NCBI GenBank assembly: GCA_036493475.1
Contig: DASXPS010000081.1
Span: forward strand, 1-45,089
Direction of reading: 5' to 3'
Source of the DNA: Sporichthyaceae bacterium
Lineage (GTDB): Bacteria; Actinomycetota; Actinomycetes; Sporichthyales; Sporichthyaceae
Length of the DNA stretch: 45,089 bases
Under the pieces are notes generated by a model that saw only the letters and a list, made by a program, of their open reading frames with translations, did no database searches and was not told where the DNA came from. A program made the translations under genes and the position numbers. This document shows, in pieces, positions 6,871 to 14,160 of this stretch (positions are counted from its first letter, which is position 1; each line of letters begins with the position of its first letter).

Positions 6871-7928
6871 GTGAGGGCCTCGTTGCGGATTTCCAGGTCT
6901 CCCGCGGGGAGTTCACCCTGCGCCTGGACCTGGCCGTGGAACCCGGTCGGGTGAGCGCGCTGCTGGGACCCAACGGGTCCGGCAAGAGCACCGCGTTGCG
7001 GGTCCTGGCCGGCCTGCTCGCCGTGGACTTCGGCACCGTGCGATTGGCCGGCCGCGATCTGGAGGACGCGTCCCGACGACTGCAGGTGCCCGCGGAGCAC
7101 CGGGCGGTCGGCATGGTGTTTCAGGACTACCGGTTGTTTCCCCACCGCAACGCGCTGGACAACGTGGCCTACGGGTTGCGCCGCCGCGGCATGTCTCGGC
7201 CGGCGGCGCGCGAACGCGCGGGCGAATGGTTGGCCTACGTCGGATTGACCGAATACGCCAAGGCCAGGCCCGCGCGGCTGTCCGGTGGCCAGGCGCAACG
7301 CGTCGCACTGGCCCGAGCGCTGGCCACCGAGCCGGACCTGTTGCTGCTCGACGAACCGTTGTCCGCGTTGGACGCGGCCACCCGGATGCAGGTGCGTGGC
7401 GAGCTGCGCCGTTATCTGGCCGGCTTCTCCGGCGCGGTGCTGATGGTCACCCACGATCCGGTGGACGCCATGGTGTTGGCCTCGGACGTGGTGGTGATCG
7501 AAAACGGCGCGGTGGTCCAGCGCGGCCCCGTGTCGGAGGTAGCCGCACACCCGCACACCCAGTACGTGGCCCGGTTGGTCGGGCTGAACCTGTACCAGGG
7601 ATTGGCCGGGGCCGACTCGAGCGTGGGCATCTCCCCCGACGTGCAGCTGCACACGGTGAGCACGGCCGAGGGCGCGGTATTCGCCGCGTTCGCGCCCACC
7701 GCGGTGTCCATGTTCCGGGAGCGCCCTCATGGCTCGGCGCGCAATGTGTTTCCCGCCCGGGTGGCCGACCTGGAAATGCACGGCGGCACCGTCCGGTTGA
7801 GCCTGGAGGGCGTGTTGCCGGCGCTGGCGGACGTCACCGCAGCCGCCGTCACCGAACTGGATTTGGTGCCCGGCCGCGAGGTGTGGTTCGCGGTCAAGGC
7901 CAACGAGATCAGTGTGTATCCCGCCTAA
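6867..7928 (+). CDS. modC: Molybdate ABC transporter ATPase ModC
   Basis: A 353-residue ATPase. Walker A is GPNGSGKST (near residue 35), the Q-loop is FQDYRLFPH, the signature is LSGGQAQRVALARAL, Walker B is LLLLDEPLSALD and the switch His is in VTHDP. Residues 240-353 form the C-terminal regulatory region with a Mop/TOBE fold (VFPARVADLEMHGGTVRLSLE). The ATG at 6867 overlaps the modB stop as ATGA, so the earlier in-frame codons are not used. It powers molybdate uptake with ModA and ModB. Confidence 0.92.
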   Translation: MSEGLVADFQVSRGEFTLRLDLAVEPGRVSALLGPNGSGKSTALRVLAGLLAVDFGTVRLAGRDLEDASRRLQVPAEHRAVGMVFQDYRLFPHRNALDNVAYGLRRRGMSRPAARERAGEWLAYVGLTEYAKARPARLSGGQAQRVALARALATEPDLLLLDEPLSALDAATRMQVRGELRRYLAGFSGAVLMVTHDPVDAMVLASDVVVIENGAVVQRGPVSEVAAHPHTQYVARLVGLNLYQGLAGADSSVGISPDVQLHTVSTAEGAVFAAFAPTAVSMFRERPHGSARNVFPARVADLEMHGGTVRLSLEGVLPALADVTAAAVTELDLVPGREVWFAVKANEISVYPA

Positions 7929-8086
7929 CCGAGGGTGAGCGGAGCACCAACTCCCGGCACGACGGCAACAACGCGGGAAAGTCGGTGGCGCGCGTGCGCC
8001 GTTCGCGCTATCCATGAGCAAGCGAAACGGTCGAGTACTACGAATGTCCGATAGGTCGGGCTGCGGGGTGTACCGCCGGCCTTCTC

Positions 8087-8113
8087 GGGAATTCCGCAAG
8101 CAGCAGAACCGTT
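8087..8113 (+). promoter_or_regulatory. SigR/SigH-type promoter of rbpA
   Basis: GGGAAT (8087-8092) is followed after exactly 18 nt by GTT (8111-8113), matching the GGAAT-N18-GTT consensus of the actinobacterial thiol-oxidative-stress sigma factor SigR. In Streptomyces rbpA is a known SigR target. The predicted leader is about 50 nt. The rest of the 240 bp between modC and rbpA shows no other clear signal. Confidence 0.7.
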
Positions 8114-8168
8114 GTGGTCGTGTGCGGGTGTCACAGGGGGCCCGGAGGCCCGGAGGAGTGCGTGAATT

Positions 8169-8537
8169 ATGAGTGAGCGAGCGCTGCGCGGTTCCCGTCT
8201 CGGAGCAACCAGCTACGAGACCGACCGCGACATCGAGCTGGCCCCGCGCACCATCGTCGGGTACGACTGCCCGAAGGGCCACCACCTCGAGGTGCCGTTC
8301 TCGGCCGAGGCCGAAGAGGTGCCCATGGTGTGGGAGTGCCGGGTGTGCGGTGCGCTGGCGCTGCGTTCGGACGGTCAGCGCGACGATGAGAAGCGATCCA
8401 AGCCGGCGCGTACTCACTGGGACATGCTGATGGAGCGCCGGACGCGCGAGGAGCTCGAGGAGATCCTCGCCGAGCGCTTGGCCGTGCTACGTGCGGGCGG
8501 TATCCCGGGCTACGGGCCCAACAAGAAGTCCGCGTAG
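8169..8537 (+). CDS. rbpA: RNA polymerase-binding protein RbpA
   Basis: A 122-residue actinobacterial transcription factor. It binds RNA polymerase and group I/II sigma factors and stabilises the open complex. Recognisable segments are the N-terminal RGSRLGATSYETDR, the core with zinc-type ligands (YDCPKGHHLEVPF and WECRVCG), the basic linker (KRSKPARTHWDML) and the C-terminal sigma-interacting helix (ERRTREELEEILAERLAVLR). ATG 8169 follows GGAGGAG by about 10 nt. A SigR-type promoter lies upstream, implying induction by oxidative stress. It converges on fxsA with a gap of only 7 bp. Confidence 0.96.
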   Translation: MSERALRGSRLGATSYETDRDIELAPRTIVGYDCPKGHHLEVPFSAEAEEVPMVWECRVCGALALRSDGQRDDEKRSKPARTHWDMLMERRTREELEEILAERLAVLRAGGIPGYGPNKKSA

Positions 8538-8544
8538 CCATCAC

Positions 8545-9045
8545 TCAGGGCTGTTCCGGCCCCGGCTCGTCGTCCACGACCTCTCCGCTGACCACCCGTC
8601 CACCGCCGGATTTCGGCCCGGGGCGCGGTGGTCGCGGCATGAATGGCCCCCCGCCGAAGGGCGTTGGGCCGGCCGGGCCCACCACCTGCACCCGGTGCAC
8701 CATCCAGCCGACCAACAGCCGCCGGGCCAGCGGCCGGGTGAACGGCAGCACCAGGAAATAGCCGAGGATGTCGGTGAGGAAACCCGGCGCCATGAGCAGC
8801 GTGCCGCCGACCAGCAGCAGTCCGCCGTCGGCCAATTCTTTGGTGGGCATCCGGCCGGCGTTCAGGCTGCGGACAAGGTTCTCCCAGGCCCGACGGCCCT
8901 CGTGCCGCACCAGCCAGGCGCCGAGCACGCTGTCGGCGATCAGCAGCAGAATCGTCGGCCCGGCCCCGATGGCCTGCCCGACCTGCACGATCACGTAGAT
9001 CTCCGCGATCGGGACGAGCAGTAACGCCAGCACCAACCAGCCCAT
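8545..9045 (-). CDS. fxsA: FxsA family membrane protein
   Basis: A 166-residue membrane protein with the FxsA core: an N-terminal helix (LVLALLLVPIAEIYVI), the conserved GPTILLLIADSVLGAWLVRHEG segment in shortened form, and APGFLTDILGYFLVLP. Its C-terminal 50 residues are a Gly/Pro-rich tail ending in acidic residues. FxsA was named for suppression of F-exclusion of phage T7 in E. coli; its role here is unknown. The ATG at 9045 has no Shine-Dalgarno but a TAGGCT box 6 nt upstream. Confidence 0.88.
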   Translation of the reverse strand: MGWLVLALLLVPIAEIYVIVQVGQAIGAGPTILLLIADSVLGAWLVRHEGRRAWENLVRSLNAGRMPTKELADGGLLLVGGTLLMAPGFLTDILGYFLVLPFTRPLARRLLVGWMVHRVQVVGPAGPTPFGGGPFMPRPPRPGPKSGGGRVVSGEVVDDEPGPEQP

Positions 9046-9051
9046 GGCTGG

Positions 9052-9057
9052 AGCCTA
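9052..9057 (-). promoter_or_regulatory. -10 box TAGGCT for a leaderless fxsA start
   Basis: Reading the minus strand, TAGGCT ends 6 nt before the ATG at 9045. Confidence 0.5.
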
Positions 9058-9062
9058 GGGCG

Positions 9063-9101
9063 TGTCTCTCAACCCCAGCCGGCTACCGCGGTTGCGAGAC
9101 A
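9063..9101 (-). terminator. Hairpin between ppm1 and fxsA
   Basis: Arms TGTCTC-T-CAACC (9063-9074) and GGTTG-C-GAGACA (9090-9101) pair over 11 bp with one internal mismatch. It follows the ppm1 stop and overlaps the region before fxsA, so it probably ends the lnt-ppm1 transcript. Confidence 0.45.
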
Positions 9102-9116
9102 TGCCCCGGGGCGGGG

Positions 9117-9905
9117 TCAGAGACCCAATTCGTCCAGGCTCCGCGAGCGCGACGCGACGGTGGTCAACGACCGGTGGGGGGCGCGCACCCGGCCGATGCG
9201 TCGGGTCAGTCCCCACAGGGTGACCCGCCACAGGGCCTCGACCACGATCGCGCGGCTCATCTTCGAGGTACCCAGTTCGCGTTCCACAAAGGTGATCGGC
9301 ACCTCGATGACCCGGAACCCGCGGTCCACGGTGCGCAGCGCCAGATCGATCTGGAAGCAGTAGCCCTGCGAGTACACGGTGCCCAGGTCCAACGCGATCA
9401 GCGTCTTGCGGCGGAACGCGCGGAATCCGCCGGTGGCGTCCCGAATCCCCAGACCCAGCACCAGGTTCGCGTAGGCGGTGCCGCCGCGGGAGAGCAGGCG
9501 GCGCGATGCGGGCCAGTTCACCACCGCACCGCCGGGCACCCACCGTGAGCCGAGCACCAGGTCCGCGCCGGGCAGGCCGGCCAGCAGTCGCGGCAGGTCC
9601 TCGGGGCGGTGCGAGCCGTCCGCGTCCATCTCGACCAGCACGTCGTAGTTGCGCTGCAGGCCCCAGTCGAAGCCGGCCAGGTAGGCCGCGCCCAGGCCCT
9701 GCTTGCCGGTCCGGTGCAAAACATGGATGCGCTCGTCGGCGGCGGCGAGGTCGTCGGCGATCTGCCCGGTGCCATCCGGACTGTTGTCGTCCACCACCAG
9801 GACATGGGCGCTGGGCACCGCACTGGTCAGTCGGCTCAACACGCCGGTCAGGCTCTGTGCCTCGTTGTAGGTGGGCACCACCACCAACACCGATTCACGT
9901 TCCAC
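9117..9905 (-). CDS. ppm1: Polyprenol monophosphomannose synthase (GT2)
   Basis: A 262-residue cytoplasmic GT2 enzyme of the dolichol-phosphate mannose synthase type. It moves mannose from GDP-mannose to polyprenyl phosphate, which feeds lipoglycan and protein O-mannosylation. Motifs are [22 protein letters not shown], the DxD site EMDADGSH and the conserved GGFRAFRR and [11 protein letters not shown] segments. It has no membrane domain. The gene overlaps the end of lnt by 11 bp. In Mycobacterium tuberculosis the two activities are fused in one protein; here they are separate and probably translationally coupled. Confidence 0.92.
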   Translation of the reverse strand: MERESVLVVVPTYNEAQSLTGVLSRLTSAVPSAHVLVVDDNSPDGTGQIADDLAAADERIHVLHRTGKQGLGAAYLAGFDWGLQRNYDVLVEMDADGSHRPEDLPRLLAGLPGADLVLGSRWVPGGAVVNWPASRRLLSRGGTAYANLVLGLGIRDATGGFRAFRRKTLIALDLGTVYSQGYCFQIDLALRTVDRGFRVIEVPITFVERELGTSKMSRAIVVEALWRVTLWGLTRRIGRVRAPHRSLTTVASRSRSLDELGL

Positions 9906-11559
9906 CGCGCGGCCCCCTCCGGATGAACCCGGAAACCACGGTAGTCCTGCGGCGCCGCGGCATCCGGGAGTTGCGGGGTCGACACATCACGATCGAGCCA
10001 ACCCCGAGCATCACCAGGACGAGTTCCGGCCAGGCGCCCAGGCGCATCGCAGTGGTGCGGCCTGCGCGCAGCGGAACCTGGCGCACAATGACCTCGCGGG
10101 TGAATTCCTTGCTCTGCCGTACCACGTGACCCGCGGGGTTGATCACCGCACTGATTCCACTGGTCGCGGCGACCACCACCGCGCGGCCGGTCTCGATCGC
10201 GCGCAGTCGGGTGATCTCCAGCTGCTGCTCGGGTTGTCCGGTGTGCCCATAGGTGGCGTTGTTGGTCTGCACCACCAGCACTCGGCCGCCGCCGCGCACC
10301 ACGTCGTGTACCAGGTTGTCGTAGGCGACCTCGAAGCAAATCAGCTCACCGAGGTGGGTGCTGCCCATCTGCAGCAGCCCGGCCCGCGGCCCCGGCTGGA
10401 AGTCCCGGGGCACCCGGGAGAACCGGGCGATCAGCTTGGTCACCAGGCGACGCATGGGCAGGTACTCCCCGAACGGCACCGGGTGACGCTTGACGTAAAT
10501 CTCGCCGGGGCCCTGATTGGGGTTCCACACGATGCCCGCGTTGCGCACATAGCGCGGACCGCCGTCGAGCACCGCACCGATCAGCGTGGGCGCCCCGATG
10601 TCGTCCACCGCCGCGGTAATCCGGAAGCTCACCATCGGCTCCTCGAACGGGTCGAGGTCCGAGGAGTTCTCCGGCCAGACCACCAGGTCGGGATGCGGGG
10701 ACCGGCCCTCGCGTACCGCGGCGGCCAATGCGTGGGTGGCCTCCAGGTGGTTGGCGAAGACAACCTGTTGCTGCGCGGCGGTGTCGTATCCGGCCCGCGG
10801 CACGTTGCCCTGCACAACAGCGACGGTGACCATATCCGCGCCACCGGAGTGCACGGGCACGGCCCAACCGAGGCAAGCGACCGCGGCGAGGATCGCGGCG
10901 GGCAGCAGCGCGCCGCGCAGGCAGCGGGCGCGCAGCTGCACCAGGGCCGCGGCGAGCACGCACCCGGCCAGCGCCACCGCGAAACTGATCAACGGCATGC
11001 CGCCGATCGCGGCCAGCCGCGCGAACGGGGCATCGGCCTGGGCGAACGCCAGCCGTCCCCAGGGCAGACCGCCGAAGGGGACGCGCGCCCGCAACGCTTC
11101 CGCGGCCACCCAGATAGCGGCCTGCCACAACGGCCAACCGCGCCGCCCGGTGGTCCAGGCGAACCCGATGCCCACCGGCATCAAGAACAGCGCCTCCAGC
11201 GCGGACAGCCCGACCACCGCATCCCAGCCGACCACGTGCAGCCAACGCAGCAGCACCACGAAGAACGACATCCCGAACGCGAAACCCAGCCCAGCGCCTT
11301 GCCCAGCAGTGGCGCCCCGGCAGAGCAGACTGAGCGCGGCGACCGCGACCACGGCCAACGGCCAGGCGCCCACCGGCGGGAAGGCGAGCCCGAGCAGCAC
11401 ACCGGCGAGCAGCGCGCCGAGCAGCTTGCGTCGGTCCAGGCGTGGGCGATGCCGGGTGCGTTGCCGGGGCGATCGATGCCGGTGGCGGAGTAGCGGGCGC
11501 CGCCGCCCCGCCGATCCGGCGTGGTGGTCCCCGACGAGGACGTCGTGGCCTGCGCGCAC
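9895..11559 (-). CDS. lnt: Apolipoprotein N-acyltransferase Lnt
   Basis: About 554 residues. The N-terminal half holds six to seven membrane helices; the C-terminal half is the nitrilase-like domain facing the outside. The catalytic triad is visible as the Glu in [10 protein letters not shown], the Lys in [12 protein letters not shown] and the Cys in [10 protein letters not shown]. It N-acylates the lipoprotein Cys after Lgt and Lsp. Candidate substrates in this window are ModA and the FKBP lipoprotein. The frame stays open to 11880, but that part is antisense to the TSUP gene, so I place the start at the GTG at 11559; GTG codons near 11610 are alternatives. Confidence 0.88.
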   Translation of the reverse strand: MRAGHDVLVGDHHAGSAGRRRPLLRHRHRSPRQRTRHRPRLDRRKLLGALLAGVLLGLAFPPVGAWPLAVVAVAALSLLCRGATAGQGAGLGFAFGMSFFVVLLRWLHVVGWDAVVGLSALEALFLMPVGIGFAWTTGRRGWPLWQAAIWVAAEALRARVPFGGLPWGRLAFAQADAPFARLAAIGGMPLISFAVALAGCVLAAALVQLRARCLRGALLPAAILAAVACLGWAVPVHSGGADMVTVAVVQGNVPRAGYDTAAQQQVVFANHLEATHALAAAVREGRSPHPDLVVWPENSSDLDPFEEPMVSFRITAAVDDIGAPTLIGAVLDGGPRYVRNAGIVWNPNQGPGEIYVKRHPVPFGEYLPMRRLVTKLIARFSRVPRDFQPGPRAGLLQMGSTHLGELICFEVAYDNLVHDVVRGGGRVLVVQTNNATYGHTGQPEQQLEITRLRAIETGRAVVVAATSGISAVINPAGHVVRQSKEFTREVIVRQVPLRAGRTTAMRLGAWPELVLVMLGVGSIVMCRPRNSRMPRRRRTTVVSGFIRRGPRGGT

Positions 11560-11639
11560 GCTGCCCGATCCCCTTCGCCAGACGACAGTGCTCCGAGTGT
11601 GCACCTCCACCCTGCCGTCGTGCCGGATTTGGCGGGCGC

Positions 11640-11675
11640 GCCAATATAAAGTAGAGTAGTTATCATTGATTCCTA
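11640..11675. promoter_or_regulatory. AT-rich divergent promoter region of lnt and the TSUP gene
   Basis: This is the most AT-rich patch nearby, containing TATAAA and TAGAGT on the plus strand and TTTATATT on the minus strand. It sits between two divergent starts, so it most likely holds both promoters. I cannot assign exact -35 boxes. Confidence 0.4.
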
Positions 11676-11691
11676 GGCGGGGGTTCGGCGC

Positions 11692-12609
11692 GTGCACATC
11701 GATCTGTGGATGTCGGTCGCCGGGCTGCTGGTGGGCTTCCTGGTCGGGCTGACCGGGATGGGCGGCGGGGCCTTGATGACCCCGATGCTGGTGATCGTCT
11801 TCCACGTCGCCCCGCTCGCCGCGGTCTCCTCCGACCTGGTCGCCTCGCTGGTCATGAAACCGATCGGGGGCGCGGTGCACCTACGCCGCGGCACGGTGCA
11901 CAAGCCGCTGGTCAGCTGGCTCGCGCTGGGTTCGATCCCGGCCGCCTTTGCCGGCGTTCTGCTGCTGCGCGGGCTTGGCGGCAACAGTGCGGGCGTGCAG
12001 CACACGGTGAAACTCGCACTGGGCATCACGCTGCTGACCGCCGCGGCCGGGATCGTGCTGCGGGCCTGGTTGTCGCTGCGCGCCGCCGGGCGCAGCGAGG
12101 CGCCGCCGCCGGTACGGGTGCGTCCGCTGCCCACGCTGCTGGTCGGAGTGGCGGGCGGCCTGGTGGTCGGCATGACCTCGGTGGGATCCGGGTCGCTGAT
12201 CATCGTCGCGCTGTTGTTCATGTACCCCGGGCTGAGCGCCGCGGAGGTGGTCGGCACCAACCTCGTGCAGGCGGTGCCGTTGGTGGCCTCCGCCGCGCTC
12301 GGGCACATCCTGTTCGGCGACTTCCGACTGGACCTGACCTCCTCGGTGCTGCTCGGTGCAGTGCCGGGCGTCTACCTGGGCGCCCGGGTCTCCGCACTCG
12401 GTGCGCACGGAATCGTGCAGCGCGCATTGGTCGGCGTGTTGGTGCTGTCCGGACTCAAACTGCTCGGGGCGCCCAACGGCTACCTGCTCACCGCGCTGGC
12501 CCTGGTGGTGCTCGCCGCGATCGCGACCCGCTGGGTACGGCCAAGTTCTGACGGTGCTTCAGCACCCGCGCCGACTGCCGTCGCGTCGGTGCGCGCCGAT
12601 TTCGCCTGA
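11692..12609 (+). CDS. TSUP (TauE/SafE) family anion permease
   Basis: A 305-residue inner-membrane protein with eight or so helices in two repeats. Each repeat begins with the family pattern: GFLVGLTGMGGGALMTPML near residue 20 and GGLVVGMTSVGSGSLIIVAL near residue 160, followed by SSDLVAS and GTNLVQA. TSUP members export or import sulfite, sulfonates, thiosulfate or similar small anions; the substrate cannot be read from sequence. GTG 11692 is chosen after a G-rich stretch. The stop codon lies in the stem of a terminator hairpin. Confidence 0.88.
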   Translation: MHIDLWMSVAGLLVGFLVGLTGMGGGALMTPMLVIVFHVAPLAAVSSDLVASLVMKPIGGAVHLRRGTVHKPLVSWLALGSIPAAFAGVLLLRGLGGNSAGVQHTVKLALGITLLTAAAGIVLRAWLSLRAAGRSEAPPPVRVRPLPTLLVGVAGGLVVGMTSVGSGSLIIVALLFMYPGLSAAEVVGTNLVQAVPLVASAALGHILFGDFRLDLTSSVLLGAVPGVYLGARVSALGAHGIVQRALVGVLVLSGLKLLGAPNGYLLTALALVVLAAIATRWVRPSSDGASAPAPTAVASVRADFA

Positions 12610-12621
12610 CGCTCCGTCAGG
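12605..12621 (+). terminator. Terminator hairpin of the TSUP gene
   Basis: CCTGACG (12605-12611) and CGTCAGG (12615-12621) form a perfect 7 bp stem with a 3-base loop. The TSUP stop codon TGA (12607-12609) is part of the left arm. Confidence 0.65.
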
Positions 12622-12647
12622 TTATCGACACCCGGGCCTTAAACCGA

Positions 12648-12734
12648 GGAAGGATCCGGGGGCCCTTCGGACCGACCTCGGGTTCGCTGGGTGCGAGACC
12701 GACGCCGTTGTCTACTGGGTCCCCGGATCCTTCC
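12648..12734. repeat. Long inverted repeat, possible structured RNA
   Basis: GGAAGGATCCGGGG (12648-12661) and CCCCGGATCCTTCC (12721-12734) are perfect reverse complements. The stem extends inward by four more pairs, one of them G-U, to 18 bp. The 51-base loop contains a smaller hairpin (GGTTCGC with GCGAGACC, one bulge). Confidence 0.85.
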
Positions 12735-13007
12735 CGTGTTCAACCCCCGTACCGCTCGGGGCGTCCACTGCTCCGCTGGATTTCTCACGGGCTGGTGGTC
12801 GGGACGGGATGCGCCCCTGGCCCGTTCGCTCCTGAACACGGCGCCGAACGTTCGGTCCGATCGGAGATTCTTCGGTTGACGGCCGAACCGTACTGCCGCG
12901 ATCGTCGGCCACTCAACCCTGCCCTCACCTGCATCGTTTCGCGTTGCCGCAGGTCAACCCGGGTCAGCCCAAGCTGGGAAGTTTCTGCTTTTTTCCAGAT
13001 TCCCCGG

Positions 13008-13025
13008 CGTGTCGCGCGCGACACG
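13008..13025. repeat. Perfect 18 bp palindrome after kal
   Basis: CGTGTCGCGCGCGACACG is its own reverse complement. It lies 12 bp beyond the kal stop. It may fold into a terminator stem or bind a protein dimer; there is no U-tract directly after it on the minus strand. Confidence 0.85.
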
Positions 13026-13036
13026 AGGAATGAGCG

Positions 13037-13426
13037 TTATTCGGCCCCCGGAATGACCACCTCGGCGCGGGCACTGACCACCAATAACGGAGTCTCCAGG
13101 ACGCGGCCGGCCGACGGCGAGATGTCCGGACGCGCGCGCACGCACACGTGCGCGGTCAGCTCGAGGGTGCGGCTGCGGTTGCCCACCCGTACCAGCTTGG
13201 CGGTCACCTCCAGCACGTCGCCGGCCATCACCGGGGCGCGGAAGACCAGCTCGCTGTACGACGCGAGCAACCCTTCGTCGCCGTCGGTCTGCAGACACAT
13301 ATCGGTGGCCGCGTCACCGAACAGCCCCACGGTGTAGGCCCCGTCCACCAGCGACCCGCCGTAGTGCGCGGCGGAGTGCGGCACGTAGCGGCGGTGAGTG
13401 ACCATCCGGCCGGGGTACGGGGTCAT
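13037..13426 (-). CDS. kal: 3-aminobutyryl-CoA ammonia-lyase
   Basis: A 129-residue hotdog-fold enzyme. It removes ammonia from L-3-aminobutyryl-CoA to give crotonyl-CoA in the lysine fermentation pathway. The typical Kal segments are visible: RYVPHSAAHYGGSLVDGA near the N-terminus, FGDAATDMC, SYSELVFRAPVMAGD and the last strands ELTAHVCVRA. The ATG overlaps the kamE stop as ATGA, so it is translated with kamE. It is the last gene of the kdd-kamD-kamE-kal operon, and this context supports the assignment over other small hotdog thioesterases. Confidence 0.88.
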   Translation of the reverse strand: MTPYPGRMVTHRRYVPHSAAHYGGSLVDGAYTVGLFGDAATDMCLQTDGDEGLLASYSELVFRAPVMAGDVLEVTAKLVRVGNRSRTLELTAHVCVRARPDISPSAGRVLETPLLVVSARAEVVIPGAE

Positions 13427-14160
13427 GCGGCTGCTCCACCGAGAGTGTGCGCGAGATAACTGGCGACCTCACGCGGCGTGGTACCACGGGCGAAGATCTT
13501 GTCGACGCCGAGTTCGCCGGCCGCAGTCGGATCGAAGCGCGGGCCACCGACGATGAGCAGCGGGCGAGGACCGCAGGGATACGCCAGCCGCATTGCCTCA
13601 GCGACTTCCCGGGTGTTGTGGAGGTGCGCGTCGCGTTGAGTGACCACCTGGGAGATCAGCACCGCGTCGGCAGCCAACCGCCTGGCGGTGCTCACCAACT
13701 CACCGACCTCGACCTGCGAGCCGAGATTGTGTACCGCCATCTCCCGGTAGTACTCCAGGCCCTTCTCCCCGCCGAAGCCCTTCACGTTGAGGATCGCGTC
13801 GATGCCGACGGTGTGCGCATCGGTGCCGATGCACGCGCCGAGCACCACCAGTCGGCGACGCAACCGGGACCGGATCTCCCGGTTCACCTCGGCGGGGGTG
13901 AGCAACGGAAAGTCCCGCTCAGCCACCGCAATCTCGTCCAGGTCCACGCCGTGCCCGACGCGGCCGTAGATCACGAAGAAGGTGAAGTCCGAGCCCATGC
14001 CGCGGGTGTGCACCACGGTCGCCGGGTCCAGGCCCATCGTGCGGGCCAGCGCCAGTGCCGCGGCCTCGGCGCGGGCGTCAGGCGGGATGGGCAGGGTGAA
14101 GGAGACCTGCACCATGCCGTCATCGGTGGTGTCGCCGTAGGGGCGCACAACGCGGCTCAT
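13423..14160 (-). CDS. kamE: Lysine 5,6-aminomutase beta subunit
   Basis: A 245-residue adenosylcobalamin-binding subunit. It has an N-terminal dimerisation segment and a Rossmann B12 domain. The B12 motif DAHTVG (residues 114-119) supplies the His ligand to cobalt (His116). Lys127 in NVKGFGGEKG is the expected PLP-anchoring lysine; the 11-residue His-Lys distance equals that of the characterised clostridial enzyme (His133 and Lys144). With KamD it converts L-beta-lysine to 3,5-diaminohexanoate. The ATG at 14160 overlaps the kamD stop as ATGA; an ATG at 14175 is possible but less likely. Confidence 0.93.
   Translation of the reverse strand: MSRVVRPYGDTTDDGMVQVSFTLPIPPDARAEAAALALARTMGLDPATVVHTRGMGSDFTFFVIYGRVGHGVDLDEIAVAERDFPLLTPAEVNREIRSRLRRRLVVLGACIGTDAHTVGIDAILNVKGFGGEKGLEYYREMAVHNLGSQVEVGELVSTARRLAADAVLISQVVTQRDAHLHNTREVAEAMRLAYPCGPRPLLIVGGPRFDPTAAGELGVDKIFARGTTPREVASYLAHTLGGAAA

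Larger units (their letters stand above)
12610..13036. other. 427 bp gene-free stretch with consecutive inverted repeats
   Basis: It lies between convergent genes (TSUP and kal). In order it holds a long inverted repeat (12648-12734), an 8 bp pair CGTGTTCA/TGAACACG (12735-12742 and 12833-12840), the palindrome CCGAACGTTCGG (12844-12855), TCCGATCGGA (12856-12865), a TTCGG/CCGAA hairpin (12871-12887) and the palindrome at 13008-13025. No ORF in it has a ribosome binding site or protein-like composition. It could encode a structured RNA or be a remnant of a small mobile element. Confidence 0.55.

Noticed and set aside
6756-8417. Minus-strand ORF of 553 codons opposite modC and rbpA
   Set aside because: Shadow of modC; no domain resemblance and no start signal.
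9871-11493. Plus-strand ORF of 540 codons opposite lnt
   Set aside because: Composition rich in His, Gln and Arg typical of the reverse of membrane-protein codons; lnt is certain by its triad.
11560-11880. N-terminal extension of lnt to 11880
   Set aside because: It would overlap the divergent TSUP gene and has no membrane or signal features.
12648-12734. tRNA or cloning-linker explanation of the inverted repeat with two GGATCC sites
   Set aside because: No cloverleaf or anticodon arm fits, and the flanking bases are part of the same symmetry and of genome-like composition, so vector sequence is unlikely.
12708-13337. Plus-strand ORF of 209 codons across the structured stretch and kal
   Set aside because: It runs antisense to kal and has no ribosome binding site; codon usage is unlike the neighbouring genes.
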